Positions 43,135 through 50,534 of a stretch of 64,000 bases of DNA are shown piece after piece (position 1 is the stretch's first letter; the number at the start of each line of letters is the position of its first letter). This DNA is from Bog-159 sp050011755 (GTDB lineage Bacteria; Acidobacteriota; Terriglobia; Bryobacterales; Bryobacteraceae). Location: assembly GCA_050011755.1 (NCBI GenBank), contig JBEKIM010000001.1, forward strand, positions 1 to 64,000, given 5' to 3'. A program made the position numbers and the translations under genes. The notes beneath the pieces are model-generated. The model searched no databases, was not told where the DNA came from, and saw only the letters and a list, made by a program, of their open reading frames with translations.

Positions 43135-43399
43135 AAATTTCCATTTCCGCGTCATGTGGGGTTCCGGGGCTTGAACGCCCCTCGAGTGCGCTTGTTTCGA
43201 CCGACTGCCGAGCGCCGTCCATCTGATTCCAGCGGAACTCTCTTCTAGACCCACGGCACGAAACATTTGCATTTCTCCCGGCACGACAGCCAGAAAATTC
43301 TCCGCGGATGCCAGTCTGAATTGCGGCACGTCTCGCGGCTTCTGTTCATACAAGAACATTGCCGGTAGGGGTGAATCAATCATCTCGATGGATAGCCGC

Positions 43400-43415
43400 G
43401 GTTAATTAGTTAACC
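43400..43415. promoter_or_regulatory. Operator-like dyad GGTTAA-TTAG-TTAACC
   Basis: A perfect 6-base inverted repeat with a 4-base centre, about 265 bases upstream of the giant protein B start, in an AT-rich patch. A binding site for a regulator is possible; none is encoded nearby. Confidence 0.35.
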
Positions 43416-43565
43416 ATTAACCCTTTCCTGAAGTGAGCTTTCCAAGCCCTCTGAGCCGCCGACACCCGCACTTTTACACCGCAAACCACCGTGTTTACCG
43501 TGCCACCATTCAGCACAACAGATCTTAATGCCCTAAAGCTTAACATCAGTTTTCAAAGATATGTT

Positions 43566-43581
43566 ACTGTATAAATACAGT
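43566..43581. promoter_or_regulatory. Operator-like palindrome ACTGTAT-AA-ATACAGT over a TATAAA box
   Basis: Perfect 7-base arms around AA. The core resembles the E. coli LexA box but is two bases shorter (CTG-N8-CAG in place of CTG-N10-CAG). It overlaps TATAAA, so a repressor here could block a promoter. No lexA or SOS gene is next to it. Confidence 0.4.
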
Positions 43582-43895
43582 TGCGACCTCTAGCGCCGCA
43601 ACGGCAATTATGTCGCGCAATTTTCGCCGAAGGTCTGCCATCATAGCCCCGTGGCAGAGTGGGGCAAAATAGGCTCATGCGTGCGAAAGAGCACGAACTG
43701 TAGCAATCGGAGTTCCAAACAGGCGCCCCGCATGATGTCATGAAAACAAAGCACTTCGTGCTAAGTGACCGAGCATGAAATGGAGCCGGCAGGAGATTCT
43801 TACATGCTGGACGCGGCAACTTCCGGTATACACTGGGAATTCGTGACAAGGTCCTGGTTCGGTGAATGGCGACGGATTAGAAAAGGCCCATAAAA

Positions 43896-43940
43896 CGGTA
43901 AGGGGCGAAGCCCGTTTGGACTCCGCCCGCCCCCTTACCG
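43896..43940. repeat. Large stem-loop with 10-bp perfect stem
   Basis: CGGTAAGGGG (43896-43905) pairs with CCCCTTACCG (43931-43940) around a 25-base loop. It may be a small mobile inverted-repeat element, an RNA structure or a terminator of an untraced transcript. Confidence 0.4.
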
Positions 43941-44118
43941 CCTGGCTCAAAACTTAGGAAAACCGGCGACGTTCTGTCCGCCTACTTGAATTCTAAGTGA
44001 GCGCAGGCGCTTCTGAAAAGGACCTGCTGTACCGTACCGGGTACCGCGCCAGCACCCTGGGGGCGGCCCAGGAATAAACCTCTGGGCCGGCGGCTTATGC
44101 CAATGCGGAGCTTTCGCA

Positions 44119-44709
44119 ATGGAATCTAACACAAATTCAGTCGGCCGCCGGGGTTTCCTGTTGGCCTCGACAGCGTTTTTGGCTGGCACCGCGTGTACCA
44201 ACGAGGTTCGCAGCGCCGCCGCCGCGTCCGGTGATGTGAGGCGGAGGGAGCCCGGCTCAGTCCGTCTGGTTGACTTCTCGGACTCAGGGAAGAGAATCGG
44301 AATTGTGACGACTGAGAAAATCGTCAAAAGCGACGACGAATGGAAGCGCCAACTCACCCCAGAGCAGTTTGGAGTCACCCGCAAGAAAGGCACGGAACCG
44401 GCGTTCATGGGCAAGTACTACAATCTGCACGATAAGGGCCTCTACCGCTGTGTTTGCTGCGGAAACGCCCTGTTCAGCTCTGACACCAAGTTTGAATCCG
44501 GTACCGGCTGGCCAAGTTTCTGGGCGCCGGTAGCTAAAGAGAACATTACCGAGGAAACCGACACCAGCTTTGGGATGATGCGCACCGAAGCCCTCTGCAG
44601 CAAGTGCGACGCCCACCTGGGGCATGTCTTCCCCGATGGGCCGCAGCCCACGGGCTTGCGCTATTGCATGAATTCAGCTTCGCTGCGGTTCGTCAAGCAG
44701 GAAGGTTAA
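44119..44709 (+). CDS. msrB: Peptide-methionine (R)-S-oxide reductase with Tat signal
   Basis: 196 residues. The N-terminus has VGRRGFLLASTAFLA, a twin-arginine (Arg10-Arg11) export signal ending near Cys26, though a canonical lipobox is not certain. The catalytic domain starts at ~70. Zinc cysteines are Cys111/Cys114 and Cys160/Cys163, with SGTGWPSFWAP, GHVFPDGP and RYCMNSASLRF, where Cys183 is the catalytic residue. It reduces methionine-R-sulfoxide in exported proteins. Tat export of MsrB after folding and zinc loading is sensible. No partner MsrA is adjacent. Three GTAC boxes lie 75-90 bases upstream. Confidence 0.93.
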   Translation: MESNTNSVGRRGFLLASTAFLAGTACTNEVRSAAAASGDVRRREPGSVRLVDFSDSGKRIGIVTTEKIVKSDDEWKRQLTPEQFGVTRKKGTEPAFMGKYYNLHDKGLYRCVCCGNALFSSDTKFESGTGWPSFWAPVAKENITEETDTSFGMMRTEALCSKCDAHLGHVFPDGPQPTGLRYCMNSASLRFVKQEG

Positions 44710-44776
44710 CCAAAGTCTTGAAATCCGGATGGCGGCTGTCTGCATAAAGACCGTTACGCGCGCGCCAACATCGGGA

Positions 44777-45937
44777 TCAGTCTTCCTCCAGCGCCGCGCT
44801 GTTTTCGTTTCCCGCTTTCACGCGGGTCTGCTTCCACAGGCTGCCCGCGGGCACAAACAGAATCGACCCCGCGCAAAACGCCGCAGCGATCAGGACCACG
44901 AACGTACGGCACACAGCGGACAGGCGTTTCAGTCCAAGACCGGCTGGTATCCAATGGTCCACAGCGGCCAATCCATAGAGCACCAATTGCGCGCCCACAG
45001 CCGCTTGCGCCCACGGACGCGGAAGCCAGAACCCGCTCGCCGCCATCAGCAGAAATGCGTACGGCAGAAGCAATCGCCCCAGCTTGTACGAGAAAAAATG
45101 AAATCCCACCGGTGCGAAGACATTCAGCAGCCGAGGATAACTGGCTATCAACTGAAACAGCCCCGCAAGCGTGCGCACCTTGCGCTGAAATTCTACATCC
45201 AGCTCGGTAGGGTAATCGTATGCGACAGCCCGCCTCTCAAAGACAAACCGGTAGCCTCCAAAAATGGCCGCCAACGGCAGGTAGGCATCGTCAATCAAGG
45301 CGTCGGGGCGAAGCGGCCGCGCTAACTTGCGCCGCAACGTGTAGACACACCCGGTCGCTACCAGCAGGGAATCCACCGCGGTCAGTTTGTCCCGCAGCCA
45401 TTTCTCATACCTCCAATAAAGTCCCACATCGGCTTCCCCGCCCCCGTCGCTCTTTACGAAGACGATATGGCCCGAAGCGCCTCCCACTGCCGGATCGCCC
45501 AGACATTCCACTAGCCGGCGTAGCGCGTCCGGCTCCAATTGTTGCCGCACATCGGTGAAAAATAGAATGTCGCCAGTGGCCCGGGCCATACCCGCATTCA
45601 GCGCCGCCGCCTTGCCGCCATGTGGCACACGCAGTAGCTCGACGCCCTCCGCCCGAAATTCCTGAACAATGCTGTCCGTCTCGTCCGTGGAACCGTCCGA
45701 GATGATTACCGTCTGCAAACGTGCCCTGGGATAATCGAGTTGCAGAATCGATTCCAATTTTGCGCGCATCCATTTCTCGCCGTTGTACACGGCCAGCAGG
45801 ATCGTCACGGTTGCATCTGTAAAGTGTTTATGGACTGGCTTGGGGCGCCACCGAGCCAGTAATGCCAACAGCAAGGGGTATCCGGCTACCATATAGAACG
45901 CAAATCCGGCCCCCGCCACAAACAGGATCACGGCCAT
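44777..45937 (-). CDS. Membrane-bound family 2 glycosyltransferase
   Basis: About 386 residues. The N-terminal membrane segment VILFVAGAGFAFYMVAGYPLLLALL is followed by a GT2 (GT-A) domain: TVTILLAVYNGEKWM, VIISDGSTDETDS, DILFFTDVRQ (the metal-binding D-x-D place) and ATGCVYTLRRK. Three more membrane helices close the protein (LLPYAFLLMAASGFWLP, QLVLYGLAAVDHW, TFVVLIAAAFCAGSILFV). It resembles processive or poly-isoprenyl-linked sugar transferases. It opens the polysaccharide region and is divergent from the next glycosyltransferase (119-base gap). GTG 45946 is an alternative start. Confidence 0.88.
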   Translation of the reverse strand: MAVILFVAGAGFAFYMVAGYPLLLALLARWRPKPVHKHFTDATVTILLAVYNGEKWMRAKLESILQLDYPRARLQTVIISDGSTDETDSIVQEFRAEGVELLRVPHGGKAAALNAGMARATGDILFFTDVRQQLEPDALRRLVECLGDPAVGGASGHIVFVKSDGGGEADVGLYWRYEKWLRDKLTAVDSLLVATGCVYTLRRKLARPLRPDALIDDAYLPLAAIFGGYRFVFERRAVAYDYPTELDVEFQRKVRTLAGLFQLIASYPRLLNVFAPVGFHFFSYKLGRLLLPYAFLLMAASGFWLPRPWAQAAVGAQLVLYGLAAVDHWIPAGLGLKRLSAVCRTFVVLIAAAFCAGSILFVPAGSLWKQTRVKAGNENSAALEED

Positions 45938-46056
45938 TCTGGTCACAGATTCACGCCCACGCTACTATGTTGGCACAGGCCTCAGCCTTGGAACGCGAGC
46001 TTCGCTCTCCGGCAACGCATGCGAGAATAGCAGCTTGATCCATCTCGCAGGCCCGC

Positions 46057-47172
46057 ATGCGCATTTTCATTGACGCCATCCCCTTGCTGGTTCGCAGCGC
46101 TGGCGTCAAGAATTATCTTTTCCACTGGATTGTTCAACTGCGCCAACTGCTGGGCGACGAACAAGTCCGGCTTTTTCCTTTTCTAGACCGGCTCCCAGAT
46201 CTAGACCATGAAGGTTCTGCCGCAGACCCGCCGGGTACCCTGGCGCGTCAGGCACTGCTCTTTGCCCTCAATTTATGGCCGAATTATGCCGCGGACCTGA
46301 TGGCGCCTCGTGATGGTATTTTCCATGCGACCAAACTGCTCCACCCGCCGCGCCACCTCTGTTTGACCGCGACTTTGCATGATATGACGTGCTGGCTCCT
46401 GCCGGAATTCCACCAGTCTGCAAACGTGGCCGCCGAAAAACGATTCGCCGGGCGTATCTGGAAAGCGGCCGCCGGCCTGATCGCTGTTTCCGAGAACACC
46501 CGACGCGATGCCATCCGGGTGCTGAAACTTAAACCAGAGACGATCCAGGTAATTTATCCAGGCGTGGCCAGGGCGTTTTTCGGCATCACCAGCGCAGCGA
46601 GCGCCACTGCGCGCTCCAAATATGGACTCCGTCGGCCCTACGCCCTATATGTAGGTACCGTTGAGCCCCGCAAAAACCTGGATCGTCTGCTCGACGCCTG
46701 GCTAGCTCTGCCCGCCTCGCTACTCGAACAATTCGACCTCGTGGTGGCCGGTCCGGAAGGCTGGCAATCGGCCGGAACTTTAGCCCGGCTGCGCGCGCCC
46801 ACTCCTGGCGTGCGCTACCTGGCTTATGTGCCTGAGCCCGATCTGCCGGGCATCACAGCCGGCGCAACGGTCTTCGTTTATCCGTCGCTATATGAAGGTT
46901 TCGGCTTCCCGGTGGCACAAGCCATGGCGGCAGGCGTACCCGTGATTACGTCCGGCGTTTCGTCTTTACCCGAGGTGACCGGCGGCGCGGCTGTCTTGAT
47001 CGATCCCCAGAGCTCCGCGGAATTGCGCGCCGCCTTAAATCGCCTGCTCACATCGCCAGCCATGCGTGAGCAACTCGCGGCGGAGGGTAAAGTCCAGGCG
47101 GAGCGCTTTCGTTGGGAATCGTCTGCCCTGCGTTCTATAGAATTCTTCGAGACGGTTCTGGGCCGGGCGTAA
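46057..47172 (+). CDS. Family 4 glycosyltransferase
   Basis: 371 residues, GT-B fold. The Rossmann-like acceptor half (MRIFIDAIPLLVRSAGVKNYLFH) is followed by a donor half with LYVGTVEPRKNLDRLLDAW and the E-x7-E motif region VFVYPSLYEGFGFPVAQAMAAGVPVI. It should use a nucleotide sugar to extend a lipid-linked glycan in the cytosol. ATG 46057 is clear. It converges on the kinase-like gene, with 7 bases between the stops. Confidence 0.9.
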   Translation: MRIFIDAIPLLVRSAGVKNYLFHWIVQLRQLLGDEQVRLFPFLDRLPDLDHEGSAADPPGTLARQALLFALNLWPNYAADLMAPRDGIFHATKLLHPPRHLCLTATLHDMTCWLLPEFHQSANVAAEKRFAGRIWKAAAGLIAVSENTRRDAIRVLKLKPETIQVIYPGVARAFFGITSAASATARSKYGLRRPYALYVGTVEPRKNLDRLLDAWLALPASLLEQFDLVVAGPEGWQSAGTLARLRAPTPGVRYLAYVPEPDLPGITAGATVFVYPSLYEGFGFPVAQAMAAGVPVITSGVSSLPEVTGGAAVLIDPQSSAELRAALNRLLTSPAMREQLAAEGKVQAERFRWESSALRSIEFFETVLGRA

Positions 47173-47179
47173 AGCAGCT

Positions 47180-48271
47180 TCAGTGCCCGCCCAGTTCGCT
47201 GATCAGCGCCTGCCTCCGATATTCGAGATCCGGATTCGCCTCCGCCCGTTCATCGAGCGACCGCCCCAGACTCGCCAGCAGATATAGCAGAAACAAGCCG
47301 CGCGCGCCGGGCGTCGCGTTCAGATCGAATTTGGTTCTCCAGCCCTTCTTCAGCAGACTGGCTACCTGTACGCTGAAGTGGAAGGTATCCCATCCCAGGG
47401 GTGTTCCGTCTTCGCAGGACTCCCAATCGAAGACCGAGAGACGGCCATCTCGCACGCGCGTGTTCCATGGAACGAAATCCCCATGCCAAAAGCCGCACGG
47501 AACCCGGATATTTTCCAACTCACGGCGAGCCTCGCCGAGAGTAGCCGTACCCAAATGCTGCCATCGCCAGTCGCAGCGCCAGGTGACTTCGTTCCAGCGC
47601 GCGCCAACTTCTTCGACGACCTGGACGCCGGGCTTATCCACGCGCCGGATGCCCGCCAGTTTTTCGAGGAAATCCACATGCATGCCCGACAGATCTGCCG
47701 GTCCGGCCTTGCCTTCCAGCGGTGACTGGAACAACATGTATTTGTTCTGCCATTCGCCGGCGTAAAGCACCTTCGGCGTGTAGGGCCGCAATGCGTTAAG
47801 GTCTTCCAGCACAATGGCTTCGCGCCGAACGCGGTCTCCCGCAGGCTTGGTCAGGCCCAGTTTGATATAGCCTAGCGTCTCGCCACCGGCCCGCATCACT
47901 TGGATGGTAAGCTTACGATACTTGCCGGGCGAACCGAGACACATGGCGAAGGCCGGGTTGCGCTCTCCCGTCACGTTGGTGACCAGAGCCTTCAGCCCCA
48001 CCGGTTCTCCGACGTGCAGGGAGTGCATCGCCCAACCGCTCCAGCCTGTCTTCACGATTTGCACCAATAGGCCCTTACGCAAACGGGCGCCGAATGCGTA
48101 AGGCGTATAGACCTGAAGACCCTCCAGCGTGGTGCGGCTGTCCCCCAAGGGAAGCAGGTAGCGGGGCTCCTGGCGCGACGGCAAGACCGCAAACCGGTGA
48201 CGCATCAGGTCACCCTGCGCCGTCCTGCGCCCGGCGAAACACTCCAGCGCGGCTTCCAAGGCTCCGCTCAT
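47180..48271 (-). CDS. Aminoglycoside-phosphotransferase-fold kinase-like protein
   Basis: 363 residues. The C-terminal half has the kinase signatures WHGDFVPWN (His263, Asp265, Asn270) and VFDWE (Asp282), the catalytic and magnesium-binding elements of the APH/choline-kinase fold. The N-terminal half lacks an obvious classic Gly-rich loop (LGYIKLGLTKPAG has the Lys). In a polysaccharide locus it probably phosphorylates a sugar, a lipid-linked glycan or choline-like group and not an antibiotic. It is oriented against both flanking genes and divergent from the HTH gene. Confidence 0.78.
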   Translation of the reverse strand: MSGALEAALECFAGRRTAQGDLMRHRFAVLPSRQEPRYLLPLGDSRTTLEGLQVYTPYAFGARLRKGLLVQIVKTGWSGWAMHSLHVGEPVGLKALVTNVTGERNPAFAMCLGSPGKYRKLTIQVMRAGGETLGYIKLGLTKPAGDRVRREAIVLEDLNALRPYTPKVLYAGEWQNKYMLFQSPLEGKAGPADLSGMHVDFLEKLAGIRRVDKPGVQVVEEVGARWNEVTWRCDWRWQHLGTATLGEARRELENIRVPCGFWHGDFVPWNTRVRDGRLSVFDWESCEDGTPLGWDTFHFSVQVASLLKKGWRTKFDLNATPGARGLFLLYLLASLGRSLDERAEANPDLEYRRQALISELGGH

Positions 48272-48627
48272 GAAACAACCTTCACTCTGTTCAATCGTCC
48301 CTTTGTATCAATACTTTACTGCCGTCGAACCCGATTTACAATTATTCCGGCGGGAAATGCTCCAAGTCAATTCGTCCGCTCCCGCACCTTGGTCTAAGAG
48401 TTTTCTGAGCTCCGAGGCCTGCCAACCCGCTTTTGAAGCCGGTTCGCTTCCCTGCCCTGCGGAATCGGTCATAGCCGACCGCGAGGCCCCCATTCGCCAA
48501 TTTCGCGGCGTCGCTGTACCAACCCCTGGAGTCGATTTAGGCCCTGGGGCGTGCTTTCATTACTTTCATCACTTTGACGTTGACATTGCAGCCAGGCCCT
48601 CAGTAGCATCAATAATATAACGATCCC
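48272..48627 (+). promoter_or_regulatory. Leader of the HTH-ParA operon with repeats
   Basis: 356 bases without a supported gene; one open frame with low-complexity content was rejected. CCCCTGGAGTCGATTTAG (48523-48540) is the non-coding copy of a motif that recurs inside the third gene of the operon. Next come two 9-base direct repeats, CTTTCATTA and CTTTCATCA, plus a partial third (48554-48575). TTGACA at 48580-48585 is a possible -35, but no good -10 follows at 17 bases (TATAAC lies too far). The leader also must hold the promoter of the divergent kinase-like gene. Confidence 0.45.
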
Positions 48628-48828
48628 ATGAAAGCGCGTAGCGAGCCGTACCTAAAGTCTCAAGAAGTAGCCGATGTCCTGGGCATCACCAAGCGCACGC
48701 TCATGAACTGGTTGCGCACCCAAAAAATCCAGGAGCCGGAGCGTAATCAGGTAAACCGTTACCGGCGCTGGACAGCGCAGGACGTGGAGCGGATACGTCA
48801 AACCATCGCGGAGAACAACAGTGATTAG
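48628..48828 (+). CDS. Small MerR-type winged helix-turn-helix protein
   Basis: 66 residues. YLKSQEVADVLGITKRTLMNWLRTQKI is a clear helix-turn-helix of the MerR/excisionase type, followed by a wing (RYRRWTAQDVERIR). There is no effector or dimerisation helix. It is a DNA-binding protein that may regulate its own operon or act with the ParA ATPase as a site-binding adaptor. Its stop overlaps the GTG start of the ParA gene by eight bases, showing translational coupling. Confidence 0.85.
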   Translation: MKARSEPYLKSQEVADVLGITKRTLMNWLRTQKIQEPERNQVNRYRRWTAQDVERIRQTIAENNSD

Positions 48829-49624
48829 GCTCGTGATTTCGAACCAACGAGGCGGGGTGGCCAAGACCACAACCGCCACGACGCTGGCACGCCTTTGGGC
48901 CGACCGGGGGCGCAAGGTACTCCTGATCGACACCGATCCGCAAGGCTCGGTAGGCATGTCGTTAGGGCTTAAGTCCGACAAGTTTCTTCACCACTTCGTG
49001 GTTTACAACCACCTGTTCGAAAGTTGTCTGGTACATGCCACACCCAATATCGATGTCCTCTGCAGCAGCCGCGAGACGATTCAGGCCGAAGCCTCTCTTA
49101 TGGGCGTGCCGGCACGGGAAATGTCCTTTTCCCTGCTCTTCTCCAAAGTCGACGAACCCTACGACATTGTCATCATCGATGTGGCCCCGTCGATCACTCT
49201 CATGCAGACTTGCGCCATGGTCTATGCCCAACGCGTTCTGATTCCGGTCAGCATGGATACCCTTAGCTTGCAGGGCGCCGGTGCCTGCCTGGAGACCGCC
49301 CGCATGATGAACGAACTCTTTCGCGTCAACGTTCGGCCGGCGGCGCTCTTGCCCGTGATGGTGGACAGACGATTCCAACATACGGCCGTGATGATGAAGT
49401 CATTGGAAGACCTTTCGGTGAAGTTCAAGATTCCGCTGCTCCCCGCCATCCGAACGGACGTCACAGTCGCCAAGTGCGGCCGCGCCCGACAGTTCTTGGT
49501 GGATTATGACCCTAAGTGTAAAGCCATGGAAGACTATGAGTTAGCGGGAATCCAGCTACTGGAGCTGCTCGATGAGCGAACCGGCCAAAGAGAATCCGAA
49601 AACGTCCAAACGGTCCAAGCGTAG
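48821..49624 (+). CDS. ParA/Soj-type partition ATPase
   Basis: 267 residues. The deviant Walker A motif is RGGVAKTTT (residues 10-18; Ala replaces the usual Gly before Lys), then LIDTDPQGSVGMSL (A') and IVIIDVAPSITL (Walker B). It would dimerise with ATP, bind DNA non-specifically and position a cargo. ParA proteins move plasmids, chromosomes, chemoreceptor arrays or polysaccharide machines. No ParB with a typical fold is adjacent; the two flanking DNA-binding-like proteins may stand in. GTG 48821 is fixed by the overlap with the HTH gene. Confidence 0.9.
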   Translation: MIRLVISNQRGGVAKTTTATTLARLWADRGRKVLLIDTDPQGSVGMSLGLKSDKFLHHFVVYNHLFESCLVHATPNIDVLCSSRETIQAEASLMGVPAREMSFSLLFSKVDEPYDIVIIDVAPSITLMQTCAMVYAQRVLIPVSMDTLSLQGAGACLETARMMNELFRVNVRPAALLPVMVDRRFQHTAVMMKSLEDLSVKFKIPLLPAIRTDVTVAKCGRARQFLVDYDPKCKAMEDYELAGIQLLELLDERTGQRESENVQTVQA

Positions 49625-50429
49625 GCCCGCCATGGAGCCGCTGGGTTGGGACGAGATCGTCAGCCAGCCAGGCATGGGCGGCTACTTGTCCTTTTTGAAT
49701 GGTCCTGTTCCCCTCCCTCACCTGCAAGGTGCGTCGACGACTGGACCTGCTCCAGCCCCTGGGGTTGATCCAGGCGCTACAGCCGGCAGCATTCCAGAGG
49801 ATGAATCGATCCCTGTAGTCGCATTAGACCCGTCACCCCTACCAGCTTCAGCGATCGCACCAGCCCCTGTAGTCGTTTCAGTACCTGATGTTGATTCACA
49901 CTCCGCCGGCCCTAAGCCTGCTGCAGACCCTGGGACTGTTTCGAACCCATCTGCTGCGGCATCTCCCAGGATTCCCCGGGAATCAAGATCGACCCCTGAT
50001 GTCGTTTTAATCCCTGCTGTCACGGAAACCCAGCGCTTGCGCATCCGTAGATGCCACGCCACTCACGACGGCCACTCCCTCGGCGAAGAAGTCCTTTATC
50101 AAGCGCTTTGGAAGGCCGCTCAACCCGAATCCGGCGACTCCCGCACCATCGTGATCGGCTGGCGCGGTATGTCGCAGCTTTGCCGTATGACCCCTAAGAA
50201 CTGTAAAATCAATACCCAACGCCTGATCCGCAAGCTAGCATTGGAGATCTTGTCGCCTTACAACACGCCCGAGTCCATTGGAACCACGTACCGCGTTTAT
50301 TCGGATCAAAACATCCTGCTACGGCGTCGCGAAGCCGGACTCGAATGGGTGGTGCGGAGCCGAGGCGTCGATTTCGTCGATCCCGCGACCGGCGCTAGCA
50401 TTATGCCCATCTGTGCACATACGCATTAG
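49572..50429 (+). CDS. Protein with Pro-rich repeat linker and winged-helix-like C-terminus
   Basis: 285 residues, starting 53 bases inside the ParA gene. The basic N-terminus (KTSKRSKRR) and GWDEIVSQPGMGGYLSFL are followed by a Pro/Ala/Val-rich linker (~55-150) built from degenerate six-residue repeats (PAPGVD, PVVALD, PDVVLI). The C-terminal ~135 residues (GMSQLCRMTPKNCKINTQRLIRKLALEIL, then TYRVYSDQNIL) look like the winged helix of plasmid or integrative-element replication/regulatory proteins. It is probably a DNA-binding partner of ParA. I do not recognise a named family. The gap to the next glycosyltransferase is 105 bases. Confidence 0.65.
   Translation: MSEPAKENPKTSKRSKRRPAMEPLGWDEIVSQPGMGGYLSFLNGPVPLPHLQGASTTGPAPAPGVDPGATAGSIPEDESIPVVALDPSPLPASAIAPAPVVVSVPDVDSHSAGPKPAADPGTVSNPSAAASPRIPRESRSTPDVVLIPAVTETQRLRIRRCHATHDGHSLGEEVLYQALWKAAQPESGDSRTIVIGWRGMSQLCRMTPKNCKINTQRLIRKLALEILSPYNTPESIGTTYRVYSDQNILLRRREAGLEWVVRSRGVDFVDPATGASIMPICAHTH
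49756..50028 (+). repeat. Degenerate 18-base repeats inside the linker of the ParA partner
   Basis: Consensus CCCCTG-n-n-GTCG-n-TT-n-A-g. Best copies: 49756-49773, 49810-49827, 49864-49881 and the directly adjacent 49882-49899, then 49993-50010 followed by a weaker copy at 50011-50028. A sixth good copy sits outside the gene at 48523-48540 (15 of 18 identical to 49864-49881). Repeats of 18 bases keep the frame. Confidence 0.6.
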
Positions 50430-50515
50430 AAGGTCCTGCCCAATAAAGTCCTGAAAAATATTGGGATTCCTTCCTGAAATCACCACTTATCTTTACTAAA
50501 ACGAATTCAGGGAAG

Positions 50516-50530
50516 GGAACTGCCAGTTCC
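50516..50530 (+). promoter_or_regulatory. Perfect palindrome GGAACTG-C-CAGTTCC just before a start codon
   Basis: Seven-base arms around one base, ending four bases before ATG 50535, where the ribosome site should be. Either a hairpin that hides translation initiation or an operator. It also carries the only GGAA that could serve as Shine-Dalgarno. Confidence 0.45.
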
Positions 50531-50534
50531 GAAC

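Larger units (their letters stand above)
43135..44118. other. Long intergenic region rich in palindromes
   Basis: 984 bases with no gene I can support. It contains GGTTAA-TTAG-TTAACC (43400-43415), ACTGTAT-AA-ATACAGT (43566-43581), a 10-bp stem CGGTAAGGGG/CCCCTTACCG around a 25-base loop (43896-43940), and three GTAC boxes at 44029-44044 in front of the MsrB gene. The left part presumably holds the promoter of the minus-strand giant protein. The right part before 44119 may include remains of a lost gene, but no homology was recognised. Confidence 0.4.

Noticed and set aside
43566..43581. LexA box
   Set aside because: Centre spacing is two bases short of the E. coli LexA consensus and no SOS gene lies next to it; kept only as an unnamed palindrome.
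48270..48620. Plus-strand open frame of ~116 residues ahead of the HTH gene, with TPGVDLGPG similar to the later linker
   Set aside because: Rest of the frame has no domain or ribosome site, and it overlaps the divergent promoter area; the similarity is explained by the shared 18-base motif. Kept as a doubt in the repeat finding.
48628..50429. Integrated plasmid or integrative element
   Set aside because: HTH and ParA genes fit, but there is no integrase, relaxase, replication origin, attachment repeat or composition break at the edges.
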